From: Parabacteroides distasonis | GTDB lineage: Bacteria; Bacteroidota; Bacteroidia; Bacteroidales; Tannerellaceae | NCBI GenBank assembly: GCA_021531775.1 | Contig: JAFBIU010000026.1 | Coordinates: 1 to 49,838, forward strand | DNA length: 49,838 nucleotides | Reading direction: 5' to 3' | Shown: piece by piece, positions 34,934 through 44,390 of the stretch | Layout: the number at the start of each line of letters is the position of its first letter | Numbering within the stretch: position 1 is the first letter of the stretch | Translations under genes and position numbers: made by a program | The notes under the pieces: generated by a model | Database searches by the model: none | The model's input: the letters and a program-made list of their open reading frames with translations, nothing else | Told to the model about the DNA's origin: nothing

Positions 34934-35320
34934 ATGGAAATTTCAGGAAGAATCATCGCCGTATTACCGGAACAAGGCGGAGTAAGCAAAGCCGGAAACG
35001 AATGGAAAAAACAAGAGTATGTATTGGAGACCCACGATCAATACCCGAAGAAGGTCTGCTTCCAGATCTTCGGTGCAGATCGCATCGCTCAAGCGGCCAT
35101 CCAACCGGGAGAAGAACTAACGGTCTCTTTCGATATAGATAGCCGTGAATATCAGGGTCGCTGGTACACCAGCATCAATGCCTGGAAGGTGGATCGGCCG
35201 GCTGCTGCCCAACCGCAAGCAGCACCTGCGGCAGCTCCCGCAACAGGGGTAGTCACACCGACTGCACCGGCAGCACCGGACTTCGGTCCTGCGAATCCCA
35301 TTGATGACCTGCCTTTCTAA
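34934..35320 (+). CDS. DUF3127 protein with SSB-like acidic C-terminus
   Basis: A 128-aa protein. Residues 1-88 form the DUF3127 domain, probably an OB-fold-like small beta barrel (MEISGRIIAVLPEQGGVSKAGN...GRWYTSINAWKVDR). A Pro/Ala-rich linker (about 89-118) leads to the acidic, phenylalanine-ended tail PIDDLPF. Bacterial single-stranded DNA-binding proteins end in a similar DDDIPF peptide that recruits repair enzymes. A role in DNA metabolism is therefore plausible but inferred. A -7-like TATCTTCG lies at 34890-34897. It ends just before a convergent terminator. Confidence 0.82.
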   Translation: MEISGRIIAVLPEQGGVSKAGNEWKKQEYVLETHDQYPKKVCFQIFGADRIAQAAIQPGEELTVSFDIDSREYQGRWYTSINAWKVDRPAAAQPQAAPAAAPATGVVTPTAPAAPDFGPANPIDDLPF

Positions 35321-35343
35321 TCCGGTAAGGAACGAAAACAAGA

Positions 35344-35394
35344 AGCCCTATATATATTAATGTACGCGCGTACATTATATATATAGGGCTTTTT
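35344..35394. terminator. Convergent terminator containing the TGTACGCGCGTACA palindrome
   Basis: AGCCCTATATATA...TGTACGC and GCGTACA...TATATATAGGGCT form a 47-base hairpin with no real loop and one extra T in the left arm. TTTTT follows on the plus strand. It lies between two convergent genes. Its centre is the third copy of the palindrome seen at 529-548 and 29377-29400. Confidence 0.8.
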
Positions 35395-35412
35395 AGGTAG
35401 GCTAACCCAGCA

Positions 35413-38070
35413 TCAGAGCTTGTGGATCACCTTCATCAACTGCTCACCCAAACCGATGGTATAGCCTTGCGACACGAAGACAACCCGGTTGAAGGTATCG
35501 GCAATCAGGAAGATCGGCAACGTATTGGCATTGGCCAACTTCATTGCTGCCACCATCTCTTTCTGGATGGCATTGTCGATATCGATACCATAGGTGATCG
35601 TATTGGGCAATTCACCAAACTCCTTCGGATCGAAACTGTTGTAACCCTTTTCATCCGGGAAGAGCAATACGATGCTACGTCCCCAAGCCTCCAATTCATC
35701 CTTGACGGCGGCAATATCCCGCATGGCATGATTGGTCGGCTCCTGACGGGCACCCAACAGGGCTACTACATAATAGCCGCGACCGGTCGTTGACAACAGA
35801 CTGACTACCTCTCCATTATCGACACGTTTGTATTTGTCTTCCGAATTGAAATTGCCCAACACTTGGATCTCATCCAAATTCTCGCGCATCTCCAACTGGA
35901 TGGAGGTCGTCTTACCCTCCTCCACACGGAAGAAGTTCAATTCGGCCAACACACTGCCACTGGCCATACGTGTACCGGTTACCAGCATATAGTTGCCGGC
36001 ATCCATGGTCAACGGTTTCTTCAACAGACCGCTCCAGGTATCACCGACACCCATATCCACATCGCCTGTCTCAAAATTCAAGGTCTGCAACTGGGCATTC
36101 TCCTTGATCTTGGCAATGGTGAAGTGGCTATAGTATTTCGGATCCTGCAACGCCTTGATCGGCTGGTAGGCAGCTACCACCTGTCCCTGCTTCGTCTCTA
36201 CGGGATCGGTTGCCTCGAAATCGACATCGACCCATTTGTTATCTTTGGCATACTGGATCTTGCCTGCAACCGGCTCGATACGGGCCGGAATACCCATACT
36301 ACGGGCTGCCGCCACGAAGAAAATGTTACGTGAACCGGTATCAGCCACCCGTGCTTTCCATACACCAGCCGGCATGATGGGAATACGCTGTTCGTTCAAA
36401 GCGTTGTTGATCTGGATATTCTGCTTTACCCAATCCACCCATACCTGCGGATTCTCACGTGCCTGTTTCACCAAAGCAGGTTCCAACTGTGCTGCAAAGA
36501 AAGTCTTGTAGGGTGTCAGGAACTCATTCCGTACGCGCGGATTCATGACATACTCCACATAGAGATCGCTCTTCACCTGCGGTGTATTGTTCAAATGATC
36601 AGCCAACACTGCAGCAGGTGTATCGCGCAAGTCCTTGGCAGAAATGGCATCCAACAGTGCCATGGCTTCCGCACGCTTCTCTTCCGGAGCCTCGCGCAAG
36701 AACTTCTCAATGGCTGCATAGTTTCCACGACTGGCGATCATAAACTTCGTCGTCTTGGCCGGATCCAAACCCAATTCCTTCGCCAAGGCAGCGGCCTTCT
36801 CTTCGGTATAGAAAGTAGCTACATAGGTATTACGGATGGCATCCTCCTCCAACAGACGGCGGGCATTCTCCTCTTTTTGTGCATCGGTTACCTCAGGCAT
36901 GTTGTTGCCCTCCACCGGTGGAACCAGATCCAAGGCAACGGTGGCTGCCTCACCCGGCTGTTTGTCCAAGGCGATGGTGACATTCTCGTCCTTACCAAAA
37001 GAGACCTTGCCATAACCAAACTTGCCATTCTTAGTAGCCCACACCAACATATCGCCCTTACCGGCAGAGAGGAAGGTCTGTCCCTTGGCATCGGACAGTT
37101 TGTTGGCCACGGTATAAAACTCAGCATAGTTGTAGATCTTGAACTCAACCGTTGCACCTTCCACCGGCTGGCCTGCCTCATCTGTGATCGTTACGGTAGC
37201 TTTGGCTGAGGGGGCATAGTTGTCGATCACATTGATCTCGGTATAACCATCGGTCTCCTTCATGATCTCTTCCGGACCGGCATATTTACCGAACACTTTG
37301 GTATGCATCAACATACCACGATAGGCAGGACCATTGAACCAACCTAAATTCAAGACAGGTTCCGGTTCGCAGGCTCCCAAGAAGAACCAACCGCCATCGA
37401 CCCAAGCCTCCACCCAGGCATGGTTGTCATCGGTATGGGCCCAACGGGGTGTATAGACCTGACGGGCCGGGATACCTACGGAACGCAAAGCGGCTACGGT
37501 AAAGGTAGATTCCTCACCACAACGACCGTAAGCCGTACGCACAGAGGCCAACGGAGAGCTGGTACGTGCATCTGACGGCGTATAGATCACCTTCTCATGA
37601 CACCAGTGGTTCACTTCCAACACAGCATCCTTCAACGAAAGATTCTTCACACGATCCTTCAGTTCGTCGTAGAAGATCCAACGACTTTCGTCCAGATTCT
37701 CATTGTTCACACGTACAGGCAGGACAAAATGGCGGAACACCTCTTCCGGAATGCTCTTTCCCCAAGGCATCTCCGCTTTGGCTTGGAACGAAGAACGGAT
37801 ATTCTGCAGATAGAAGTCCCCGCTATAATCCGTAATGTCTCCAATCGGCATGAAGGCATAGAGGAAGGTGAGTGCTTCCCGTTCCGGTTGAGTCATCTCC
37901 TCGTTAAACACTGCAAACAGATCGCCATGTGACAAAGCAGCTTGCTTGGCTTCGAAACGGCTCTCCACTTCGGCCCGATAGGCATCATCGGAGATGAAGT
38001 GAGCCGGCTGGCTACAACTGGTTGCCATCAACCAGACAAACAACCAGGCTAATAGATGTTTTTTGTTCAT
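35413..38070 (-). CDS. Transglutaminase-like lipoprotein, multidomain
   Basis: An 885-aa exported lipoprotein (lipobox ATSC, Cys19). The transglutaminase-like core spans roughly residues 110-240, with Cys184 in YGRCGEES and His217 in DDNHAWVEAW. The usual third residue, Asp, appears replaced by Glu235 in GACEPEP. A carboxypeptidase-regulatory or Ig-like segment follows (VTITDEAGQPVEGATV, about 290-370), then a helical region and a second transglutaminase-related stretch (FFVAAARSMGIPARIEP). The C-terminal end has a thioredoxin-like look. It could be a peptidase or cross-linker acting on surface proteins. Last gene of an ABC exporter-GH95 operon. Confidence 0.75.
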   Translation of the reverse strand: MNKKHLLAWLFVWLMATSCSQPAHFISDDAYRAEVESRFEAKQAALSHGDLFAVFNEEMTQPEREALTFLYAFMPIGDITDYSGDFYLQNIRSSFQAKAEMPWGKSIPEEVFRHFVLPVRVNNENLDESRWIFYDELKDRVKNLSLKDAVLEVNHWCHEKVIYTPSDARTSSPLASVRTAYGRCGEESTFTVAALRSVGIPARQVYTPRWAHTDDNHAWVEAWVDGGWFFLGACEPEPVLNLGWFNGPAYRGMLMHTKVFGKYAGPEEIMKETDGYTEINVIDNYAPSAKATVTITDEAGQPVEGATVEFKIYNYAEFYTVANKLSDAKGQTFLSAGKGDMLVWATKNGKFGYGKVSFGKDENVTIALDKQPGEAATVALDLVPPVEGNNMPEVTDAQKEENARRLLEEDAIRNTYVATFYTEEKAAALAKELGLDPAKTTKFMIASRGNYAAIEKFLREAPEEKRAEAMALLDAISAKDLRDTPAAVLADHLNNTPQVKSDLYVEYVMNPRVRNEFLTPYKTFFAAQLEPALVKQARENPQVWVDWVKQNIQINNALNEQRIPIMPAGVWKARVADTGSRNIFFVAAARSMGIPARIEPVAGKIQYAKDNKWVDVDFEATDPVETKQGQVVAAYQPIKALQDPKYYSHFTIAKIKENAQLQTLNFETGDVDMGVGDTWSGLLKKPLTMDAGNYMLVTGTRMASGSVLAELNFFRVEEGKTTSIQLEMRENLDEIQVLGNFNSEDKYKRVDNGEVVSLLSTTGRGYYVVALLGARQEPTNHAMRDIAAVKDELEAWGRSIVLLFPDEKGYNSFDPKEFGELPNTITYGIDIDNAIQKEMVAAMKLANANTLPIFLIADTFNRVVFVSQGYTIGLGEQLMKVIHKL

Positions 38071-38099
38071 AAACAGTTCGTTTATATTGGGTTTTACAT

Positions 38100-40532
38100 T
38101 TAGAAGTTCAGACATATCTCTTCTCCAGCCTGCAAATCGATCGTCAGTTTGCCATCGACAACGGGCAACGAAATCGGCTTGCGGTCTTTCGTCAACGAGA
38201 GGTCACCGGCCTGTTTCGGCAACAGCAAACAGAATTGGCCGGGTACAACCGCCTTCAAGCGGATCTCCTGTACACGACTTTCCATCCATTTCGCAGCAAC
38301 TTCGGCTCCTCCACGCACCTTCAGGCCACTGAAGCTGCCGGTTTTCCAAGCGGCAGGCAATGCTGGCAATACCTCGACCAGTCCGTCTTGGCTCTGAACC
38401 AGCATCTCGGCAATACCGGCACAGCCGCCATAATTGCCATCGATCTGGAAAGGTGGATGTGCACAGAAGAGGTTGGGATAGGTACCGCCACCCTTCACTT
38501 GATGCGTCTCCGGATCGACACTCGGCTGCAACAGATCAGCCAAGAGCTTGAAAGCATGTTCGCCATCGTGCAGACGAGCCCAGAAATTGATCTTCCAAGC
38601 CATGGACCAACCCGTACTACGGTCACCCCGCGCAATCAGGGTCTGCTTGGCTGCTTCGGCCAACTCCGGTGTATGCCAAACAGAGATCTCATTGCCCGGA
38701 TAGAGTCCATACAGGTGAGAAACGTGGCGATGATGCGGTTCTGCCTCTTTGTATTCCTGCAACCATTCCATGATGCGGCCATCCGATCCAATGGAGGTTG
38801 GCATCAGGCGATCGCACTTGGCAGCCAACTCAGCCGCAAATTCAGCATCGATACCTAACAGGTTGGCAGCTTCGATGGTATTGGTGAAGAGTTCACGGAC
38901 AATCTGATTATCCATGGTCGAACCGGCACAGATGCTGACCGGAATGCTGTCATGGAGAAGATAGGCATTTTCAGGCGATGTAGTCGGAGCCGTGACCAAG
39001 TAATGGTTACGCGGATCCTCTACCAACATATCCACAAAGAAGAGAGCGGCACCCCGCATCACCGGATAGACCTCCTCCAAATAGGATTTATCCAGGGTAT
39101 AGAGGTAATGCATATAGAGGTGTTCGCACAACCAGGCAGCTGACGTATTGGTGGCTCCCCACGAAGGATGCTCGCCAGGTGCCGTAAACTGCCACGGATT
39201 GCCCAAGATATGGGTCACCCAACCACGGGCATTGTAGAAGGCCTTGGCTGTCCGTTCGCCACTGGCTACCTGTTGCTTCGTCCATTCGATCATCGGCAGA
39301 TGCAGTTCGGACAGGTTCGTCACTTCGGCAGGCCAATGGTTCATTTGGAAGTTGATGTTCAAGTGGTAGTCGCCATTCCAAGGGGTATGGATGGTATTAC
39401 ACCACAATCCCTGCAGGTTGGGAGGCATGCAGCCGACCCGAGTTGCCGAGATCAGTAAGTAACGGCCAAACTGGAAATAGAGTGTCGAAAGTTCGGGATC
39501 ATTGGGATCTTGTGCAAAAGCAGCCAAACGCTGATCCATCGGCAACAGGCTCCGTTCGTTACGACCCAGATCCAAGGCAACGCGACCATACAACTCACGG
39601 TAGGAGCGGACATGCTCATTCCGCAGGGCTACATACTCCTTGTTGGCAGCAGCAGCGAGCAGGTCTGTCAGCTGTTGCTTCAACTGATCGTGATAGAGAT
39701 AGGAGGTTCCCATGCTGACCAGGACGATGGCTTCCGAGGCATTCTCGACCCGCAACAGCGTATCGGCAGCAGCCAAGGATCCGCCTTTCGGCAACAGGAC
39801 ACGTACCCGTGCCTCGTATTGGTTACCAGCAGCACCCGACAGTTCATCACCACTCGGCAACTGACCACGCATCACCAGGTCATTGGCTTCGACGGTACAG
39901 GTCGCATGTTCCGGACGGTTCATGGAGAGCGAGAAATGGATGGCCTTATCGGCATCGGCTGTCAGATAGAACACGCCTAAATCTCCGGCAAAGGAGGTAA
40001 AGGCTTCACGCGTATAATGAATGTTGCCCCGCTTGAAGGTGGTGGAGGCAATCGCCTGATCCAAATTCAACTCCCGGCGATACTCGCTCACCGGTGATTC
40101 ATCGGGATAGGTATAGTTCAACACCAAGTTACCCAACAACTGGTAACTGCCGTAGGGTGCATTGGCTCCGTCACCCAGGGCACTGCCCGCACCTTTGCAG
40201 ACAAAGGTATCATACATCAACTGCTGTGCCTGGTCACTCTTGCCCTCAAACAGCAATTTCCGGATCATCGGCAACGAACGGGAAGCCTCCGGATTGTCCG
40301 TATCTTGATAACTACCCGACCACATGGAGATCTCGTTCAACACGACAGACTCCCTGTCAATACCTCCATCCGGCATCATACCCAGACGACCATTCCCCAA
40401 CGGAAAGGTTTCTTCCCATAAAGTGGCCGGACGATCAAAATGGTAAGCCAACGGGGTATTCTTTTCCTGCACACTGCAACCCACACAAAGCAGCAGGAGC
40501 GAGACGAAAATAGAAAACGTTTTCATGTTCAT
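38100..40532 (-). CDS. GH95 alpha-L-fucosidase family lipoprotein
   Basis: An 810-aa glycoside hydrolase family 95 enzyme, which inverts and releases terminal alpha-1,2-linked fucose (some members act on L-galactose). A lipoprotein signal (LLLLCVGC) precedes the N-terminal beta domain beginning WEETFPLGNGRLGMMPDGG. The (alpha/alpha)6 barrel contains PPNLQGLWCNTIHTPWNGDY, HLNINFQMNHWPAEVTNL and the GWSMAWKINFWARLHDGEHA block. Start codons at 40532 and 40526 are both possible and differ by two residues. It sits 31 bp after the ABC gene and 29 bp before the transglutaminase gene. Host mucin or milk glycans are likely substrates. Confidence 0.92.
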   Translation of the reverse strand: MNMKTFSIFVSLLLLCVGCSVQEKNTPLAYHFDRPATLWEETFPLGNGRLGMMPDGGIDRESVVLNEISMWSGSYQDTDNPEASRSLPMIRKLLFEGKSDQAQQLMYDTFVCKGAGSALGDGANAPYGSYQLLGNLVLNYTYPDESPVSEYRRELNLDQAIASTTFKRGNIHYTREAFTSFAGDLGVFYLTADADKAIHFSLSMNRPEHATCTVEANDLVMRGQLPSGDELSGAAGNQYEARVRVLLPKGGSLAAADTLLRVENASEAIVLVSMGTSYLYHDQLKQQLTDLLAAAANKEYVALRNEHVRSYRELYGRVALDLGRNERSLLPMDQRLAAFAQDPNDPELSTLYFQFGRYLLISATRVGCMPPNLQGLWCNTIHTPWNGDYHLNINFQMNHWPAEVTNLSELHLPMIEWTKQQVASGERTAKAFYNARGWVTHILGNPWQFTAPGEHPSWGATNTSAAWLCEHLYMHYLYTLDKSYLEEVYPVMRGAALFFVDMLVEDPRNHYLVTAPTTSPENAYLLHDSIPVSICAGSTMDNQIVRELFTNTIEAANLLGIDAEFAAELAAKCDRLMPTSIGSDGRIMEWLQEYKEAEPHHRHVSHLYGLYPGNEISVWHTPELAEAAKQTLIARGDRSTGWSMAWKINFWARLHDGEHAFKLLADLLQPSVDPETHQVKGGGTYPNLFCAHPPFQIDGNYGGCAGIAEMLVQSQDGLVEVLPALPAAWKTGSFSGLKVRGGAEVAAKWMESRVQEIRLKAVVPGQFCLLLPKQAGDLSLTKDRKPISLPVVDGKLTIDLQAGEEICLNF

Positions 40533-40563
40533 AATGTATTTAGGTTTGTATTTAGTTCATATT

Positions 40564-42411
40564 TCAAAAACTCTGCATGTCACACAGGCGCTTGTAATAG
40601 CCATCCAAGGCCAACAGTTCTTCATGACGGCCCCGTTCGACGATGCGTCCCTCATGCATGACGCAAATCTCATCGGCATTCCGGATGGTCGAGAGCCGAT
40701 GGGCAATGACAATGGTGGTACGCCCCTTCATCAGTTTTTCCAACGCATCCTGTACCAGACGTTCCGATTCGGTGTCGAGTGCCGATGTTGCTTCATCCAG
40801 AATCAGGATGGGCGGATTCTTCAGAATGGCGCGCGCAATACTGATCCGTTGCCGTTGTCCGCCCGACAGTTTACTACCCCGGTCACCGATATTCGTCTGG
40901 TAGCCCTGTTCCGTTGCCAAGATGAATGTATGCGCATTGGCAATGCGAGCGGCCGCCTCCACCTCCTCTTGGGTGGCCTGTTCCACACCAAAGGCGATGT
41001 TGCGGAAGAAGGTATCGTTGAAGAGGATCGCCTCTTGATTGACATTCCCCATCAATCCGCGGAGATCGTGCAAGCGGGTTTCCCGAATATCCACCCCGTC
41101 AATGGTGATGCGTCCCTTCGTCACATCGTAGAAACGGGGCAACAGATCGACCAACGTACTCTTGCCGGAGCCCGACTGACCCACCAGCGCAATGGTCTTT
41201 CCCTTGGGGATACGCAGGTTGATGCCCTGCAATACCCAATCCTGCTGATACTTGAACCATACATCTTCGAAGACAATTTCTTGATGCAAGGCAATCGGTT
41301 GCGGGTGGGCCGGATCATGAATGGTTGTCTCGGCCTGGAGGATCTTGTCGATCCGTTGCATTGAAGCCAAGCCTTTCTGGATGGCATAGACCGATTTACT
41401 CAAATCTTTGGCCGGATTGATGATGCTGTAAAAGATGACCAAATAATAGATAAAGGTAGGTGCATCAATGGTACTGTGATTGCTCAAAATAAGCGTACCA
41501 CCATACCAAAGTACGATGGCAATGGTAGCTGTTCCGAGAAATTCGCTCATGGGATGCGCCATCTGCTGACGGCGATAGATTCGATTGGTCATGCGTCGGA
41601 AGGTATCGTTCGTCTGTTCGAAACGTTCCTGAATCTTACGCTCTGCATTGAATGCCTTGATGATACGCAGACCGCTCAAGGTCTCTTCGACCTGGCTCAT
41701 CAAAAGGCCCCACTGCTGTTGTCCTTCGAACGATTTCCGTTTCAGTTTCTTGCCGACCTGTCCCATGACATAGCCGGCGATGGGCAACAGGATCAGCACG
41801 AAGAGTGTCAACTGCCAACTGATCGCGATCATACCCACCAAATAGATCAGGATCAGGATCGGATTCTTGAACAGCATGTCCAAAGAACTCATGATGGAGG
41901 TCTCTATCTCATTCACATCGCCTGAGACACGGGCAATGATATCCCCTTTCCGCTCTTCGGAGAAGAAGGCTAACGGCAGTTCGGTGATCTTACGGTTAAT
42001 CTGATTGCGGATATCCCGAACGACACCCGTCCGGATCGGGATCATGGTGAAGAAGGCCATATACATGGCCGACACCTTCAGAAAGGTGGAGACAACCAGG
42101 AAGAGTCCCAATATGATCAGGGTAAAGGAGCCCCCCTGTTTCTCGATCAATTGGGTGACAAACCAGAAGAAATTGTTCTTCCAAATGGTCGGAAGGGTCT
42201 GCAGTGTCTCCCATGAGAAGGGTTGAAAACTCCAATCCATATACTGATAGACTGCCTGATCCATCTCAAACAGGATGTTCAGAATCGGAATGATCAGGGC
42301 AAACGAAAAGAGGTTCAACAATGCCGAGAGAATGTTGAACAGGATATTCAATACCATATAGGTCTTGTAGGGAGGCACGAAGCGCCTCAATACTTGCAGA
42401 AAATCTTTCAT
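40564..42411 (-). CDS. ABC exporter, MsbA-like fused permease and ATPase
   Basis: A 615-aa half-transporter that would work as a homodimer. The N-terminal region has about six membrane helices (residues about 15-330). The ATPase domain carries Walker A GQSGSGKST, signature LSGGQRQR, Walker B ILILDEATSALD and the H-loop in IVIAHRLST. MsbA-type exporters move lipid A core or other lipids. Its place upstream of GH95 and a surface lipoprotein gene leaves the cargo open. The minus-strand -7 box TACCTTTG at 42441-42448 is 29 bp before the ATG. Confidence 0.92.
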   Translation of the reverse strand: MKDFLQVLRRFVPPYKTYMVLNILFNILSALLNLFSFALIIPILNILFEMDQAVYQYMDWSFQPFSWETLQTLPTIWKNNFFWFVTQLIEKQGGSFTLIILGLFLVVSTFLKVSAMYMAFFTMIPIRTGVVRDIRNQINRKITELPLAFFSEERKGDIIARVSGDVNEIETSIMSSLDMLFKNPILILIYLVGMIAISWQLTLFVLILLPIAGYVMGQVGKKLKRKSFEGQQQWGLLMSQVEETLSGLRIIKAFNAERKIQERFEQTNDTFRRMTNRIYRRQQMAHPMSEFLGTATIAIVLWYGGTLILSNHSTIDAPTFIYYLVIFYSIINPAKDLSKSVYAIQKGLASMQRIDKILQAETTIHDPAHPQPIALHQEIVFEDVWFKYQQDWVLQGINLRIPKGKTIALVGQSGSGKSTLVDLLPRFYDVTKGRITIDGVDIRETRLHDLRGLMGNVNQEAILFNDTFFRNIAFGVEQATQEEVEAAARIANAHTFILATEQGYQTNIGDRGSKLSGGQRQRISIARAILKNPPILILDEATSALDTESERLVQDALEKLMKGRTTIVIAHRLSTIRNADEICVMHEGRIVERGRHEELLALDGYYKRLCDMQSF

Positions 42412-42440
42412 ATATCGTGTGAACTACCGTCTATTTTCTG

Positions 42441-42448
42441 CAAAGGTA
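42441..42448 (-). promoter_or_regulatory. -7 promoter element of the ABC exporter operon
   Basis: On the minus strand TACCTTTG matches TAnnTTTG. No clear -33 element is seen. It is divergent from the promoter at 42467-42498. Confidence 0.45.
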
Positions 42449-42466
42449 AGATAATATTCTTGTTCA

Positions 42467-42498
42467 TTTGAAGTAACCCCTTTTTTATCGTATATTTG
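42467..42498 (+). promoter_or_regulatory. Promoter of the GH123-like gene
   Basis: TTTG at 42467-42470, a 20-base spacer and TATATTTG at 42491-42498 match the full consensus. The ATG at 42528 lies 29 bp beyond. Confidence 0.65.
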
Positions 42499-42527
42499 AA
42501 GCGTATAAATTAGAAAAAAACATACCC

Positions 42528-44291
42528 ATGAAACATCTATGGATGATTGGCGCACTATTGGCGCTGAACTGTGCGACCTATGCACAAGAGACAGAAAAAT
42601 ATCCGTTGGGCGATTACACCGAACTGACGGACACGAAGCCGCACGATGATGCCGCGAAGTGGAACCAGCTGAAACAGGCAACGCAACTCAGTTGGGGTAG
42701 TATCGATGTACGTTACCCCAAGTTGAGTATTCCCCACGTGCAATCTACCTCACGCTGGCAAGGAAAGGCATGGCGAGGCGAACGAGTGAATGCCCAAGCT
42801 GTCCTTTGGAGCAAGACAGCTTTGGAGGATGCGACCTTGACTGTCTCGGATTTGAAGTGTGGAAGTGCCATCATTCCGAGCGAATCCGTTTCTTCGCACT
42901 TTGTCCGTTATGTGATGACCGACGAGTTGAACAAAGACCGCAAAGGGGGTTGTGGTGTCCGGGAAAACAAGGCGGAATGGGACTCCTCCATCGTAGCCGA
43001 TGTACTGGACATTGTCAAGTTGCGGGATGTACAGGCCTGCTCTACCCAACCGATTTGGTTGCAAGTACGTGTTCCGGCAGATGCCAAGGCCGGTAAATAC
43101 AAGGGGACATTGACCGTCAGTGGCCAAAATTTCCAACCGATGAGCCTTCAGATCGAACTGGAAGTGGTCAACCGTACCTTGACAGCTCCCCAGGAGTGGC
43201 CTTTCCACTTGGATTTGTGGCAGAACCCGTATGCGGTGGCCCGCTACTATCAAGTGCCGCTCTGGAGTCAGGCTCACTTTGATGCCATGCGTCCCATCAT
43301 GAAAATGTTGGCCGAAGCGGGACAAAAGGCCATTACCACCAGCATCATGCATAAACCCTGGGCCGGACAGACGGAGGACCATTTCGACAGCATGGTGTTC
43401 CGCATGAAGAAGCTGGATGGCAGCTGGGTCTATGACTACACGGTCTTCGACAAATGGGTCGATTTCATGCTGAATGATGTGGGTATTGATGGTACGATCA
43501 GTTGCTACACGATGATCCCATGGGCTTTGACGTTCGATTATTTCGACCAGGCCACCAATCGCATCCAGTTTGTCAACTGCAAACCGGGCGATGCCGAATA
43601 TACCGAATACTGGGGTAACTTCCTCAAAGACTTCTCGCGCCACCTGCATCAGAAGGGATGGTTCGAACGGACAGCCATTTCGATGGATGAGCGGCCGATG
43701 GAGGCCATGCGCGAAGCGATCAAGGTGATCAAGCAGGCTGATCCCGCCTTCAAGATCACATTGGCCGGTAACCTGCACAAGGAGATCGAAGGGGATCTCT
43801 ATTATTTGAGTATCCCTTACGGCAACACCTTCCCGGCTGAAATGAAGGCTGAACGCGACCGGAAGGGACAGATCAGCACAGTCTATACCTGTTGTGCCGA
43901 AGCCTTCCCGAACACCTTTACCTTCTCCGATCCGGCCGAAGCCACCTGGACTCCGATCCATGCCGTGGCGGGTGGTTACGATGGCTATCTGCGTTGGGCC
44001 GTCAATAGTTGGACGGCCGATCCTTTGCGCGACTCCCGTTTCCGTACCTGGGCTGCAGGGGATACCTACAGCATCTATCCAGGTCCGCGTAGTTCAATCC
44101 GCTTTGAACGATTGGTCGAGGGACTGCAGGATTGCGAGAAGATCCGTCTGTTGCGTCAGTCCCTCAAGGGTAGTAAGTTGGACAAACTGAACAAATGCGT
44201 TGCCAAATTCACACCTGAGGGTCTTTCCGACACGCAACAGTCCTATACCGAGATGGTCCGTGAATTGGAAACCCTGTTGAATACGCTGTAA
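42528..44291 (+). CDS. GH123-like / DUF4091 secreted glycoside hydrolase
   Basis: A 587-aa exported protein (signal peptide 1-19, ending ATYAQ). An N-terminal beta-sandwich (about 60-215) precedes a TIM barrel with the DUF4091/GH123 pattern. The pair D387-E388 in SMDERP is placed like the Asp-Glu pair of known GH123 beta-N-acetylgalactosaminidases, whose Glu is the acid and Asp orients the substrate acetamido group. The FERLVEGLQDCEKIRLLR segment near the end is typical of the family. Release of GalNAc from host glycans is a reasonable guess. It stands alone with its own promoter and terminator. Confidence 0.75.
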   Translation: MKHLWMIGALLALNCATYAQETEKYPLGDYTELTDTKPHDDAAKWNQLKQATQLSWGSIDVRYPKLSIPHVQSTSRWQGKAWRGERVNAQAVLWSKTALEDATLTVSDLKCGSAIIPSESVSSHFVRYVMTDELNKDRKGGCGVRENKAEWDSSIVADVLDIVKLRDVQACSTQPIWLQVRVPADAKAGKYKGTLTVSGQNFQPMSLQIELEVVNRTLTAPQEWPFHLDLWQNPYAVARYYQVPLWSQAHFDAMRPIMKMLAEAGQKAITTSIMHKPWAGQTEDHFDSMVFRMKKLDGSWVYDYTVFDKWVDFMLNDVGIDGTISCYTMIPWALTFDYFDQATNRIQFVNCKPGDAEYTEYWGNFLKDFSRHLHQKGWFERTAISMDERPMEAMREAIKVIKQADPAFKITLAGNLHKEIEGDLYYLSIPYGNTFPAEMKAERDRKGQISTVYTCCAEAFPNTFTFSDPAEATWTPIHAVAGGYDGYLRWAVNSWTADPLRDSRFRTWAAGDTYSIYPGPRSSIRFERLVEGLQDCEKIRLLRQSLKGSKLDKLNKCVAKFTPEGLSDTQQSYTEMVRELETLLNTL

Positions 44292-44325
44292 GCCGAACAG
44301 GCCCTCCATGCAATCAAGCGTACAA

Positions 44326-44361
44326 AAAATCCCTTGGAGTTTGGATGCTCCAAGGGATTTT
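44326..44361. terminator. Bidirectional terminator between GH123-like gene and der
   Basis: AAAATCCCTTGGAG and CTCCAAGGGATTTT form a perfect 14-bp stem with an 8-base loop. T-rich ends occur in both directions. Confidence 0.85.
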
Positions 44362-44390
44362 CTGTATCAGGAAGCAGTCTGTGCCTGCTT

